Positions 1-9,200 of a stretch of DNA of 36,460 nt are shown piece after piece; the stretch's first letter is position 1, and each line of letters begins with the position of its first letter. The notes beneath the pieces were generated by a model that had not been told where the DNA came from, made no database searches, and was given only the letters and a program-made list of their open reading frames with translations. A program made the position numbers and the translations under genes. Source of the DNA: an uncultured Alistipes sp. (GTDB lineage Bacteria > Bacteroidota > Bacteroidia > Bacteroidales > UBA932); contig UQUJ01000025.1 in assembly GCA_900544195.1 (NCBI GenBank), positions 1-36,460 on the forward strand, given 5' to 3'.

Positions 1-50
1 CTCATAAATCTGACACAAAATTTAGTTCAACTTATTTTTTAACGCTTACT

Positions 51-90
51 AAAAAAATATGCCTTAGTAGCAATTTGCTAACAAAGGCAT
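51..90 (-). terminator. Intrinsic terminator after the serine hydrolase gene
   Basis: Read on the minus strand, a hairpin formed by 90-75 and 73-59 (arms ATGCCTTTGTTAGCAA and TTGCTACTAAGGCAT, nearly complementary) is followed directly by a T-rich run (complement of the A run at 51-57). It lies about 40 bases past the stop codon of the minus-strand gene ending at 132. This is a standard Rho-independent signal. The rest of 1-131 is AT-rich and holds no gene I can support. Confidence 0.85.
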
Positions 91-131
91 AATCTAAGAA
101 ATGGTTTTGATTTGTTTGAAAGTCTTTCAAT

Positions 132-1400
132 CTACCTGATCGATCCGGCGACGATGTTGGCCACGAGGGCGCGGAGACGGCCCACGCCGCCTTTGTCTTC
201 GGGATGTACGCGGTGGGTCAGCAGGATTATGGCTGTCTTGGTCTCGGTGTCGATCACGATGGATGTGCCGGTGTAGCCTGTGTGCATGATAGTGGTTTCA
301 GGGTTGAAAAGGTCGCCGCGCGGACCGCTGTGCGAGCTCTTCTTGTCCCAGCCTAAGGCCCGGCCCACTGAAGGATCGTTCTGTGGAGGGATTGTGGCCA
401 TCAGCCTGACTGTCAGAGGGCTGAGTATTCTTGTGGATTCCAGGATCCTGCCCTTTTTGTCCACGAGGACACCACCGTTCATGATGGCGGAGCAGATGAC
501 GGAGAGATCCTCGGCGTTGGAGAACACTCCGGCGTTGCCTGAATTACCACCCATTATCCTGCGGGCCATCGGGTCGTGAACCTGTGCCACCAACGGCTTA
601 CCGTCAGCCTGTACCTCTGTCGGAGCGCAGAGCCCGGCCAGTTCGGCCGAATTGCTGACCGCCGGAGTGTAGATCAACGGGAAATAGCAGGTGTGCGTCA
701 GTCCGAGGACATCGAAGACATGTTTTTGGGCATATTCATAAAGCTTTTCTCCGGTGACTCTTTCCAGGATCCGTTGCAGTGTGACGAAGTTCAGGCAGCT
801 GTACATGAAATCGGTGCCGGGACTGAAGTTTCTCTTGACCTTGGTGGCGATGTACCACTCCATCTTCTCTGGATTGTTTCCGCCATATTCCTTGACGAAT
901 GTGTCGGCGTTGATGTAAGGCGTCAGTCCGGAGGAGTGTGACAGAAGGTCCCTTACCGTGATGTCCACAGTCTCGCCGCTTTCCGGGTCGGTCCAAGGCT
1001 TGAAGTCGGGAATGTACCTGTCCACATTGTCGGTGAGGCGTACGTACCCGTTCTCGATCAACTGCATGAAGGCGAGCGTCGTGCCCACACATTTGCTGAC
1101 GGAGGCGAGGTCGAAGAGCGTTTCGGTCGTCATCGGCTCCACCGTCGGCACCACGGACTTGTTGCCGTAGGCCTTCAGATAAACGATGTCGTTCCCCCTG
1201 ACGACAGAGAGCACGGCTCCGGGAATCTCTTTGGCCGTTATCGCTTCGTTGATGACTCTGTCAACTTGGGCGAGTTTCTCCGGATTCATCCCGTGACGCT
1301 CAGGAGAATCCTGCTTCAAGGCTCCCTGGGCAAAAACCGGAACCGCCAGCGCGGCGGCCACGGTGATAGTGATCAACTTCTTCATTTTGAATATATTCAT
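132..1400 (-). CDS. Secreted serine hydrolase, beta-lactamase/CubicO family
   Basis: The product has 422 aa with an N-terminal signal peptide (hydrophobic stretch ending VPVFAQG), so it is periplasmic or exported. It has the penicillin-binding-protein/class C beta-lactamase fold. The SxxK motif is SVSK (Ser100, Lys103), the second motif is YSCLNF (compare YSDLNF in Bacteroidetes relatives), and the third is HTGYTGT in place of KTG. Such proteins are D-amino-acid peptidases, esterases or beta-lactamase-like hydrolases; the substrate cannot be told from sequence. The start at 1400 (MNIFKMKK) is used here, but the ATG at 1385 (MKK) gives an equally good signal peptide. It lies about 20 bases behind the EEP-family gene and is probably co-transcribed with it. 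Confidence 0.9.
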   Translation of the reverse strand: MNIFKMKKLITITVAAALAVPVFAQGALKQDSPERHGMNPEKLAQVDRVINEAITAKEIPGAVLSVVRGNDIVYLKAYGNKSVVPTVEPMTTETLFDLASVSKCVGTTLAFMQLIENGYVRLTDNVDRYIPDFKPWTDPESGETVDITVRDLLSHSSGLTPYINADTFVKEYGGNNPEKMEWYIATKVKRNFSPGTDFMYSCLNFVTLQRILERVTGEKLYEYAQKHVFDVLGLTHTCYFPLIYTPAVSNSAELAGLCAPTEVQADGKPLVAQVHDPMARRIMGGNSGNAGVFSNAEDLSVICSAIMNGGVLVDKKGRILESTRILSPLTVRLMATIPPQNDPSVGRALGWDKKSSHSGPRGDLFNPETTIMHTGYTGTSIVIDTETKTAIILLTHRVHPEDKGGVGRLRALVANIVAGSIR

Positions 1401-1421
1401 GTTCTTGCGGAACGATTGGCA

Positions 1422-2267
1422 TTAAAAAATTAGTGTGGCCTTGATAGGATAGTGGTCAGAAACGAAGGTCCTTTCCATATACGGCTTTGTGATGGTTTGA
1501 TATTCAGTGCAGCTGCTGAATCCCTTGAACCAGATGTAGTCGATGATCTCGTCCGCCGGAGCCTTGCCCCACCCGTTGTAGGTGTTGTGATGGTCTGTCT
1601 TGACGGCCACCTCGCGCGCGTTTTGCATGACCTTCTTGAGGTCATCGAATTCCGGACGGTCAATCTTCATGTTGAAGTCTCCTGTGAGGATCATCGGGTA
1701 GTTCTCCGGATTGATGCTTGCGATCCTGTCCACAATGAGCTTGAGTCCGTTTCTGCGCGCCTCCCAACCGATGTGGTCAAGATGAGTGTTGACGTAGTAG
1801 AACTTCTTTCCGCTGTCCTTGTCCTTCATCAAAGCCCATGTGGCTGAGCGGAAGCATGCGGCGTCCCAACCCATGGAAGGCTTTTCCGGAGTCTCCGAAA
1901 GCCAGAACGTTCCCCATTTGATCAGCTTGACAGTCTTCTTGTTGTAGAATATGGCCATGTGCTCGCCTTTGTGCTTTCCGTCCTCGCGGCCCACGCCGAT
2001 GCCTTTGTAGTCGGGGCAATATTCCTCAAGGTACTTGAATTGGAAATCCAGGGCTTCCTGGAGTCCGAATATGTCCGGTTTCTGGTCCATGATCATCATC
2101 GCGGAAACCGGGTAACGGTATTCCCATGAATTGGTGCCATCCTTGGCTGTCCCGACACGGATGTTGTAGGAAATCACATTGATGTCGGCAGGTTTTCTTT
2201 TTTTTGCTGCCACGCTGAACGGCAGAACCATCAGGGCTGCCATGAGGGCAAGAATCACTTTTTTCAT
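1422..2267 (-). CDS. Secreted endonuclease/exonuclease/phosphatase-fold hydrolase
   Basis: The product has about 281 aa from the ATG at 2267, chosen because MKKVILALMAALMVLPFSVA is a clean signal peptide; an in-frame ATG at 2294 would only add nine polar residues. Motifs of the EEP superfamily appear in order: NVISYNIR, GLQEAL (metal-binding Glu), NTHLDH, LTGDFN, DYIWFKG and the terminal SDHYPI (catalytic Asp-His). The family cleaves phosphodiesters in nucleic acids, sphingomyelin or inositol phosphates. Exported short Bacteroidetes members are common and their substrate is usually unknown. It is the likely first gene of a two-gene minus-strand unit with the serine hydrolase. Confidence 0.9.
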   Translation of the reverse strand: MKKVILALMAALMVLPFSVAAKKRKPADINVISYNIRVGTAKDGTNSWEYRYPVSAMMIMDQKPDIFGLQEALDFQFKYLEEYCPDYKGIGVGREDGKHKGEHMAIFYNKKTVKLIKWGTFWLSETPEKPSMGWDAACFRSATWALMKDKDSGKKFYYVNTHLDHIGWEARRNGLKLIVDRIASINPENYPMILTGDFNMKIDRPEFDDLKKVMQNAREVAVKTDHHNTYNGWGKAPADEIIDYIWFKGFSSCTEYQTITKPYMERTFVSDHYPIKATLIF

Positions 2268-2312
2268 AACATTATCTCTAATTATTATATTCATAAGAAA
2301 ATATGTGGACTA

Positions 2313-2320
2313 CAAATTTA
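2313..2320 (-). promoter_or_regulatory. Candidate -7 element for the minus-strand EEP/serine hydrolase unit
   Basis: The minus strand reads TAAATTTG, an exact match to the Bacteroidetes -7 consensus TAnnTTTG, about 45 bases before the start at 2267. I see no good TTTG at the -33 position, so this is a weak call. Confidence 0.4.
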
Positions 2321-2331
2321 ACAAATTGTGC

Positions 2332-2339
2332 TAATTTTG
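2332..2339 (+). promoter_or_regulatory. Candidate -7 element for the ThiL-like gene
   Basis: TAATTTTG matches TAnnTTTG and lies 72 bases before the start at 2412 in the 117-base divergent gap. No clear -33 TTTG is present upstream, so support is the -7 match and its position only. Confidence 0.35.
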
Positions 2340-2411
2340 CCTAAAGATAAATCGGTGAAGAAAATAATTGGTTCACCGTGTTATTAACCATCATTTGAAA
2401 TATTACCGATC

Positions 2412-3419
2412 ATGGCGGAAAAGACATTTAATGAATATGGCAAAACGCAGGCTATCGACCTGCTTTTCGAGGGTAGTGGTTTCTCTCGACAGGGAAAAAT
2501 TGGTTTTGAGCCGGCGGCCGGGAGTTTTTTATCTTCCGCCTCAATGCTTTTTGTGGAAGGGATGGATTTCGACCTGACATATTTCCCTCTTAAACATCTT
2601 GGCTACAAGTCTGTTGTGGCCGTGGCCGGGGAAATATATGCATCCATGTCGCACCCACGGCTGTTGTCCGTAAGGTTAGGCGTCTCCGCCAAACTGGATT
2701 TCAGCCACATCAAGGATCTTTGGCTCGGAGTCGTGACAGCCGCCAAGGAACACGGATTCTCGGCGGTTGACCTGGATTTGGTTCCGTCACCGAACGGGTT
2801 GACAATCAGTGTCTCGGCAATCGGGGAGGAATTCAAGTTGACGAAGGGACGCACGGTAAAGGCCAGAAGCATGGATCTCGTCTGCGTGTCAGGAAGCCTT
2901 GGCGCGGCTTTCCTCGGCCAGCAGATTCTGGAACGGGAGAAACGTGGGTTCGACAAGACCAAGGATGATACCGTCCAGCCTCAGCTTGAGAAATACAAGA
3001 TGCTGATCGGGAGCTATCTCAAGCCGGAACTCAGCGCCTCGACCGTCACCAGGCTGGAGGACGCTCAGATTTACCCGTCACACGGTTATCTGGTCTCCCA
3101 CGGCCTTTCGGACGCGGTAAAGAGACTGGCCCGTGAGTCAGGCTTGGGCGTGAAGATCTACGCCGACAAGATTCCTTTCGAGGGCAACAGCTTCTCTTCC
3201 GGCAAGGAACTGGACATCGATCCTGTCTCCGCCGCCATGAACGGAGGTGATGACTTCAGGCTATTGTTCACGATTCCGATTCTGTCCGCCGAGAAGTTCC
3301 GCCGCGACTTCCAGACTTTCGACATAATAGGCCATCTGGCCCAGCCGGAGGTCGGCTCCGTTCTGGTTTCTCCGGATGGTCTGGAGCATCCGATCCTGGC
3401 GCAGGGATGGAATGATTGA
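2412..3419 (+). CDS. ThiL-like (thiamine-monophosphate kinase/AIR synthase fold) protein with lost active-site residues
   Basis: The product has 335 aa, the usual ThiL length. Similarity to Bacteroidetes ThiL as I recall it is clear in FDLTYFPLKHLGYKS, CVSGSLGAAFLGQQ, the ALNGGEDYELLFT-like AMNGGDDFRLLFT, and the end LAQGWND. ThiL normally phosphorylates thiamine monophosphate with ATP, using Asp-rich metal and nucleotide sites. Here the GDDAA motif near the N-terminus is absent, the Asp before the FDLTY block is absent, NFSDIYAM reads VAGEIYAS, GGDTT reads DLDLV, and DISDGLS reads LVSHGLS. The fold is probably kept but kinase activity is doubtful. The call as a family member is firm; the loss of function is inferred from motif comparison by memory. 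Confidence 0.8.
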   Translation: MAEKTFNEYGKTQAIDLLFEGSGFSRQGKIGFEPAAGSFLSSASMLFVEGMDFDLTYFPLKHLGYKSVVAVAGEIYASMSHPRLLSVRLGVSAKLDFSHIKDLWLGVVTAAKEHGFSAVDLDLVPSPNGLTISVSAIGEEFKLTKGRTVKARSMDLVCVSGSLGAAFLGQQILEREKRGFDKTKDDTVQPQLEKYKMLIGSYLKPELSASTVTRLEDAQIYPSHGYLVSHGLSDAVKRLARESGLGVKIYADKIPFEGNSFSSGKELDIDPVSAAMNGGDDFRLLFTIPILSAEKFRRDFQTFDIIGHLAQPEVGSVLVSPDGLEHPILAQGWND

Positions 3420-3459
3420 CCCAGATGCGCCTGATCCCGATATTCAAATACCATTTCCG

Positions 3460-5025
3460 ATGAAACCAGCAAGTTACCTGATTATCACTGCCGCCTGCAT
3501 TGTGGCACTGTCTTCATGCGACACCGGACTGTTCAGCCAGATGGACAAGGCTTTGGATGAGGTCGAGCAGGGGCTTGGCTACGTCAACACCTTGGAGACA
3601 AAGGATGTGAGGAAGATGGCGGACTGGTTCGACAGGCGAGGCGATGATGGCCAGAAGGGGAGGGCGCTTTACTGCCTTGGCCGCAACCAGTTCAACGACG
3701 GAGATTTCCCCGCCGCGATAGTCTCCTACACCAGAGGGCTTGAATATTCAGTCAAGGCGGCGGACACTCTGCGTGTGGCCAGAATCTGCTACGACATGGC
3801 GCATACATGCAACGCTTCCGGCAACTCCACGGACGAGATGATGTACCTCGCGCGCTCGGCTGAGGCTTTCAAGGTGGCCGGTTTCCAACGCGAGTCCCAA
3901 CAGGCGTTGCTGGAGATAGGACAGGCGGAATCCGGACTGGGGCGGTACGGAGCCGCTGAGGACATATTCAAAAGCGTCCTTTTCGATGCCCACGAGATGC
4001 AGGACACTCTTCTGGAGGCGCGCTGCCTTGAGTCTTATGCCGCTTTGGCTGTCAGCAAGGACACGCTTGACCCTGCATTGGCGATTGATTTGCTGAGCCG
4101 TGCCGCTGATGAATTGGGATTTCCTCTCTCGTCCTCCGACAAAGGAATCCTGGCCTATGCCTATTCTGTCGCGGGAAAGTCTTCCGAATCCCAACGGTGG
4201 CTCTTGGAAGCCCGTGCCACAGCTGAGACCGATGCGGAAATCGCTGATGTGAATTTCCGTGAGTACCAGATTGCCTCCCGTGGCGGAGATTCAAAGAAGG
4301 CTCTCGCATCCCTTGAAAAGGTTATGGAATATGCCAACAGAACCCAGTCGGCCGCTCTTTCCGAGGCTGTTGCCGCAAGCCAGCGGGATTATATTCAAGG
4401 ACAGGCCGAGGCGGACAGGGAGAGACTTCTGGCCGCGCGTCTGAAACTTTGGGTGTTGGCCCTTGGCGCGTTGCTGGCACTCGCCGCCGTGTCCGCTATC
4501 TATTTTGTACGCAAAGCGGAAGCCCGACGGAAACTTGAGGCGGAACGACTTGAGACGGAGAAGTTTATGAATATCGCTGAAGACCTTCAGGCCCGTCTCT
4601 CAAGGCCGGTCGTCAAGGCCGGACTGAAAGACATCGACCGCTTCAACGTCCTTGAACGTCTTTGCGAGCAGTACTATGTCTATGAAGGTACGGACAACTT
4701 GCAGCCGAAGATCCTCAAGGAGGTGAAATCCATCGTCGAAGGCCTTCGCGGTGACAGAAAGACGCAGAGGGGACTGGAGGCCATGCTGGATCAGACGATG
4801 GACAGCGTGATGTCGCGTCTTCGCGCTGAGTTCCCGTCGTGGAAGGAAGATGATTTCCTGCTTTTCTGCTTCACCGCCGCCGGGTTCTCCAGCACGACAA
4901 TCTCGGCCTTGATGGGCAAGGAAAAAAGTGTCATCTACAACCGTGTCTGGCGTCTGAAAGGCCGGATCTCGGCTTCGGACTCTCCGCAGAAAGAGTTCTT
5001 CCTCAGTGCGTTGGAGAAGAAATGA
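3460..5025 (+). CDS. Lipoprotein with TPR domain, one membrane span and C-terminal HTH-like segment (putative transmembrane regulator)
   Basis: The product has 521 aa. I start it at 3460 (MKPASYLIITAACIVALSSC) because this gives a lipoprotein signal with lipobox LSSC and Cys20; an upstream in-frame ATG at 3376 would bury this signal and overlap the preceding gene. Residues about 60-310 are helical TPR-type repeats. A membrane segment lies at about 328-350, a charged coiled coil follows, and a C-terminal block at about 468-507 (CFTAAGFSSTTISALMGKEK, then VIYNRVWRLKGRI) resembles the LuxR-type recognition helix seen at the end of Bacteroidetes TPR regulators. This implies a periplasmic sensor and a cytoplasmic DNA-binding tail. 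It sits just upstream of fecR, where a sigma gene is often found. A deleted second copy is at 19430-19513. Confidence 0.75.
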   Translation: MKPASYLIITAACIVALSSCDTGLFSQMDKALDEVEQGLGYVNTLETKDVRKMADWFDRRGDDGQKGRALYCLGRNQFNDGDFPAAIVSYTRGLEYSVKAADTLRVARICYDMAHTCNASGNSTDEMMYLARSAEAFKVAGFQRESQQALLEIGQAESGLGRYGAAEDIFKSVLFDAHEMQDTLLEARCLESYAALAVSKDTLDPALAIDLLSRAADELGFPLSSSDKGILAYAYSVAGKSSESQRWLLEARATAETDAEIADVNFREYQIASRGGDSKKALASLEKVMEYANRTQSAALSEAVAASQRDYIQGQAEADRERLLAARLKLWVLALGALLALAAVSAIYFVRKAEARRKLEAERLETEKFMNIAEDLQARLSRPVVKAGLKDIDRFNVLERLCEQYYVYEGTDNLQPKILKEVKSIVEGLRGDRKTQRGLEAMLDQTMDSVMSRLRAEFPSWKEDDFLLFCFTAAGFSSTTISALMGKEKSVIYNRVWRLKGRISASDSPQKEFFLSALEKK

Positions 5026-5047
5026 TAATGATAAGGCAGCCGTGGAG

Positions 5048-5109
5048 GTTAACCGACTGATTTCCATTTTCATAAAAGAATGTACTCCTGCCGGTTCTCA
5101 GGGGGAGTA
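5048..5109 (+). terminator. Hairpin element after the TPR/HTH gene, diverged copy of the one at 20848-20914
   Basis: TACTCC (5083-5088) can pair with GGAGTA (5104-5109), extended by TG/CA with a small bulge. The 35 bases before the stem (ACTGATT, CATTTT, ATAAAAGAAT, then CTCCTGCC) can be aligned with the sequence before the strong hairpin at 20882-20914, so both appear to descend from one terminator-like element. There is no strong T run here. The rest of 5110-5231 shows no promoter matching TAnnTTTG. Confidence 0.5.
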
Positions 5110-5231
5110 AGGTACGTTTATATATTCATTCATAAGAAATTAGCCTCCACGCGGATAAATAATCATCCGGGAAGGTTAGGTAAATCCTGCATTCTGTGTT
5201 ATATAATATGTAACAAGTCCGATTTCACAGA

Positions 5232-6200
5232 ATGGAAACAAGAATCAGAAAGTTATATGACCGCTTCCTTGAGGGCAAGGCGACCAAGGAAGAGATAAAT
5301 GAGATTTATGACAGGATAACCGCCTCTCCCGAGGAATTGAAAGAGTTTCGTGAATACGAAAAGTTCTGGGAGCAGATTCACAAGCCTTCAGAGGAGGTGC
5401 TGGCGTCCTTGGCGGATGTCAAGGCCACAATCAAGTCCTATAAGAGACGCCGGGCATGGCGTTTTGTGTCCGCGGTCTCTGCCGCGGCGGTCGTCATTGC
5501 CGTGGTGATGTTCAGAATCCACACAGGGGAATCCGATCCGGCGATCCCTGCCGCGGCGGTTCAAGAATATGTCGTGAATGTCCCGGCGGGTGGAAGGACT
5601 GACATAGCTTTGCCGGATGGAACCAAGGTGATGCTCAACGCAGGGTCAAGGCTGAGCTACACATCGGAGTTCAACGAAAGAACCAGGGACATCTTCCTTT
5701 CTGGAGAGGGTTATTTCGAGGTCGCTCATGACAAGGAGAGGCCTTTTAACGTGAATACGAGCAAATGCACTGTCACGGTCCTGGGAACAAAGTTCGACAT
5801 TTCCGCCTACGAGCAGGATGGTGAGGCGTTCACGGCGTTGGTGGAAGGTTCAATTCTGTTCAAGACCGGAGAGGAAGAGACTCTCGTGTCACCGGGAGAA
5901 TTGGTCACGATCGGGGACAAGGGACTCACAAAGGAAGCAGTGGATGTCAGAGACTACTGCGGATGGACCTCCGGGATAATCAAGTACAGCAATATTCCTT
6001 TCTCATCACTTCTGAAACGGCTCGAAAGGGAGTATGACACCCACTTGATCCTTGAGGACAAGTCCTTGGGTGACAGGACCATCCGCGTGTCTTTCAGCAA
6101 GGATGACTCTGTGGACACGATCCTTAAAGTCCTGTCCGACATCCTTCCTATAAGCATCCGCAAGGGCAATAAAGTCTATTACATAAATCAAAAACAATAA
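5232..6200 (+). CDS. FecR-type anti-sigma factor with DUF4974
   Basis: The product has 322 aa. The N-terminal cytoplasmic part (1-74) is helical and would bind an ECF sigma factor. A single membrane segment lies at about 76-95. The FecR domain follows in the periplasm (VPAGGRTDIALPDGTKVMLNAGSRLSY, GEGYFEVAHDKERPF), and a C-terminal DUF4974 domain (SNIPFSSLLKRLEREY, IRVSFSKDDSVDTILKVL) would contact the STN domain of the TonB-linked transporter. It is followed after 12 bases by that transporter gene. Unusually, no sigma gene lies directly upstream; the only ECF sigma in the window is at 18266-18832 on the other strand. Confidence 0.93.
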   Translation: METRIRKLYDRFLEGKATKEEINEIYDRITASPEELKEFREYEKFWEQIHKPSEEVLASLADVKATIKSYKRRRAWRFVSAVSAAAVVIAVVMFRIHTGESDPAIPAAAVQEYVVNVPAGGRTDIALPDGTKVMLNAGSRLSYTSEFNERTRDIFLSGEGYFEVAHDKERPFNVNTSKCTVTVLGTKFDISAYEQDGEAFTALVEGSILFKTGEEETLVSPGELVTIGDKGLTKEAVDVRDYCGWTSGIIKYSNIPFSSLLKRLEREYDTHLILEDKSLGDRTIRVSFSKDDSVDTILKVLSDILPISIRKGNKVYYINQKQ

Positions 6201-6212
6201 CCAGTAACATTC

Positions 6213-9200
6213 ATGAGACACAAACCTATTATCGTCATTCTGGCGCTATGTCTCTTGCTGCCAACGGCGATGAGCGCGCAGAAGGTCACGGGGAACTTTT
6301 CCTCTACAACATTAGGAGCCGTCCTGGATGAGGTGGAAGCCCGCACGGGTTATCATTTCATCTTCGACAGCAACGAGATCAACACGACCATTCCGGTGAC
6401 GGCATCCTTCAAGGACGCTTCGATCACTTCTGTGTTGGACAAGATTCTTGGGCCGACGATGCATTATTCCATCAACGGGAAGTACGTCACAATCTCAAAG
6501 GTCCAGAATTCCGTTGTCCGTAAAGAAAACGTGAGATCCGTCAAAGGGACGGTCATCTCATCCTCTGACAACCAGCCGATAGTCGGTGTGGGTGTCTATG
6601 TGGCCGGGACGACAACCGGAACGGTGACGGATGTGGACGGAAACTTCGACCTCCGGCTTCCGGACGGAGCCGTGACGGTGACCTTCGAGTGCATCGGCTA
6701 TGACAGGAAGGAACTGACTGTGGAGGAGTTGTCCAAAATCCGGATCATAACACTGTCCGAAGTCGCCAACACTCTTGACGATGTGGTGGTTGTAGGATTC
6801 GGTACGCAGAAGAGAGAGAGTCTTGTGGGTGCCGTTCAGGCTGTGAAGCCAAGTGAGCTGCGTGCGTCCACATCGAACCTTTCCACCTCTTTCGCGGGAA
6901 GGATTGCCGGAGTGATCTCCGTACAGTCCACCGGAGAGCCGGGTGTGGCGGACGGAGCTACGTTCTGGATCCGTGGCATATCCACATTCGGAAGCGGGCA
7001 ATCCCCGTTGTACATCGTTGACGGTGTAGAGGTCACAGCCCAGATGCTCAATAACATAGCGCCTGAGACCATCGAGTCTTTCTCGATTCTTAAAGATGCC
7101 ACAGCGACTTCTCTCTACGGCTCAAGGGGAGCCAACGGAGTCATGATCATCACGACAAAGAGCGGACGCAACGCCGAGAGGATGTCCATCAATGTAAGGG
7201 TCGAGACCGGTACCTCAGAGGCCACCAAAATTCCGAAAGCTGCCGATGCCGTCACCTTCATGAACACATTCAACGAGGCTCTTCAGACCAGAGGAAAGGA
7301 TGCCTACTACTCCGAGGAGAAAATCACGAACACCATGAACCATGTGAATCCGTACGCCTATCCGGACGTGGACTGGTACAATCTTCTGTTCAAGGACAGG
7401 ACTTTCAACCAGAACTTCAACATCAATATGACAGGTGGAGGCAAGAAGGTGGATTACTTCATGAATGTGGCTGCCCACAATGAGAACGGAATCCTCCAGA
7501 AGCCGGATTTCTCCGATTTCAACACGAACATCAATTCCCAGAAATACATTTTCCAGGCCAACATCAACGCCTTCCTGACATCGACCACGAAAGTGTCCTT
7601 GAGAATGAACACCCAGCTTCATTTCCAGCACACTCCTGTGACAGGCACGGAGACGCTGTTCAACTACAGCCTGAAAGCGATGCCATGCGAGTTTGCTCCG
7701 GTACTGCCTTCCGAGGAGGATGACACTTTTGTCCGTTTCGGCACAGCCCCTCGCTGGACGACCGGCTATAGCACAAACCCTTATGCCGAACTCTGCAAGG
7801 GCTATTCAGACCAATACCGGGGACATTTTACCTCCGCTCTTTCGGTGGATCAGGATCTCAGCTTCATCACCAAGGGACTCCGTGCCTATGGGTTGGCGAC
7901 ATTCTACAACAGGGTGTATTCAGCCGTGAGCCATTCCATGAAGCCATTCCTTTACAGGGTGCACGACTTTAGCGTGGACGAGAACGGCAACTATGTTCTG
8001 GACATGATCCAGACGGAGCAGGGCAACACCTACCTTGACACCAAAAGAGCGAATGACGGACTCCGCGAGCTGTCATTCCAGGCCAAGATCGACTACAACA
8101 GGACATTCCTCAGGCACACCGTCGGCGCGACTTTCCTCTATCACCAGAAAGAAAGGGTCATGAACATCGCGGCCGCCAATGAATATGCTTCCCTGCCATA
8201 CCGTGAGCAAGGTCTTGCAGGCAGAATCACCTACGATTATGACAAGCGTTACATGATCGAAGGCAATTTCGGCTACAACGGATCGGAAAACTTCGCGAAA
8301 GGGAACCGCTTCGGCTTCTTCCCGTCCATCGCGGCGGGTTGGGTGATCTCCAACGAGCCATATTGGAGAACCCTGAAAGACAAAGTCAACCTGCTTAAAT
8401 TCAGGGCTTCCTACGGACTTGTCGGCAACGATGTGATCTCTTCCAGCACTGCGGACAGATTCCCTTACCTTTCAACAGTCAACATGAACTCAAGTTATGG
8501 AATAGCCCTTGGACCAAGCCTGAACGGGCAGAGTGGCCCGAAGATCTCTACCTACGGCAACGCCACAGCCACATGGGAGACATCCAGGAAACTGGACATC
8601 GGAGTGGAGCTTGGACTCTTCAGGCAGCTCAACCTCATAGTGGACTACTTCTATGAGAAACGTAGCGGAATATTCATGCAAAGGCAGTCTCTGCCGTCTT
8701 CATTCGGCCTTTCCGGCATCACGCCTTGGGGTAACATCGGCAAGGTTGACAACAGCGGAATCGATGCCTCGCTGGACTATAACAAGGCTTTCTCCAATGG
8801 GCTGATCCTTTCCCTGAGAGGATCGCTGACCTATGCGCACAATGAGATAGAATTCATGGACGAGCCTTCTTATGAATATGATTATCAGTACAAGAAAGGT
8901 CATTCCATCAACAGCATGAAGATGTATGTCTTCGACAGGTATTTCGAGGACGACGAGGACATCCGGAACTCTCCTGACCAGTCCTCTCTCGCCACCCTCT
9001 ATCCTCTGATGGCCGGTGACGCGAAGTACAAAGACCTGAACAATGACGGCAAGATCGATGACGATGACCAGATGTGGATAGACAAGACAACCACCCCTGA
9101 ACTCTCGTACGGTTTCGGATTCTCGCTCCAGTACAAGTCTTTCGATGTGTCCGCATTCTTCCAGGGGCTTGGAAGAAGGTCTCTGCTCATGTACGACAAC

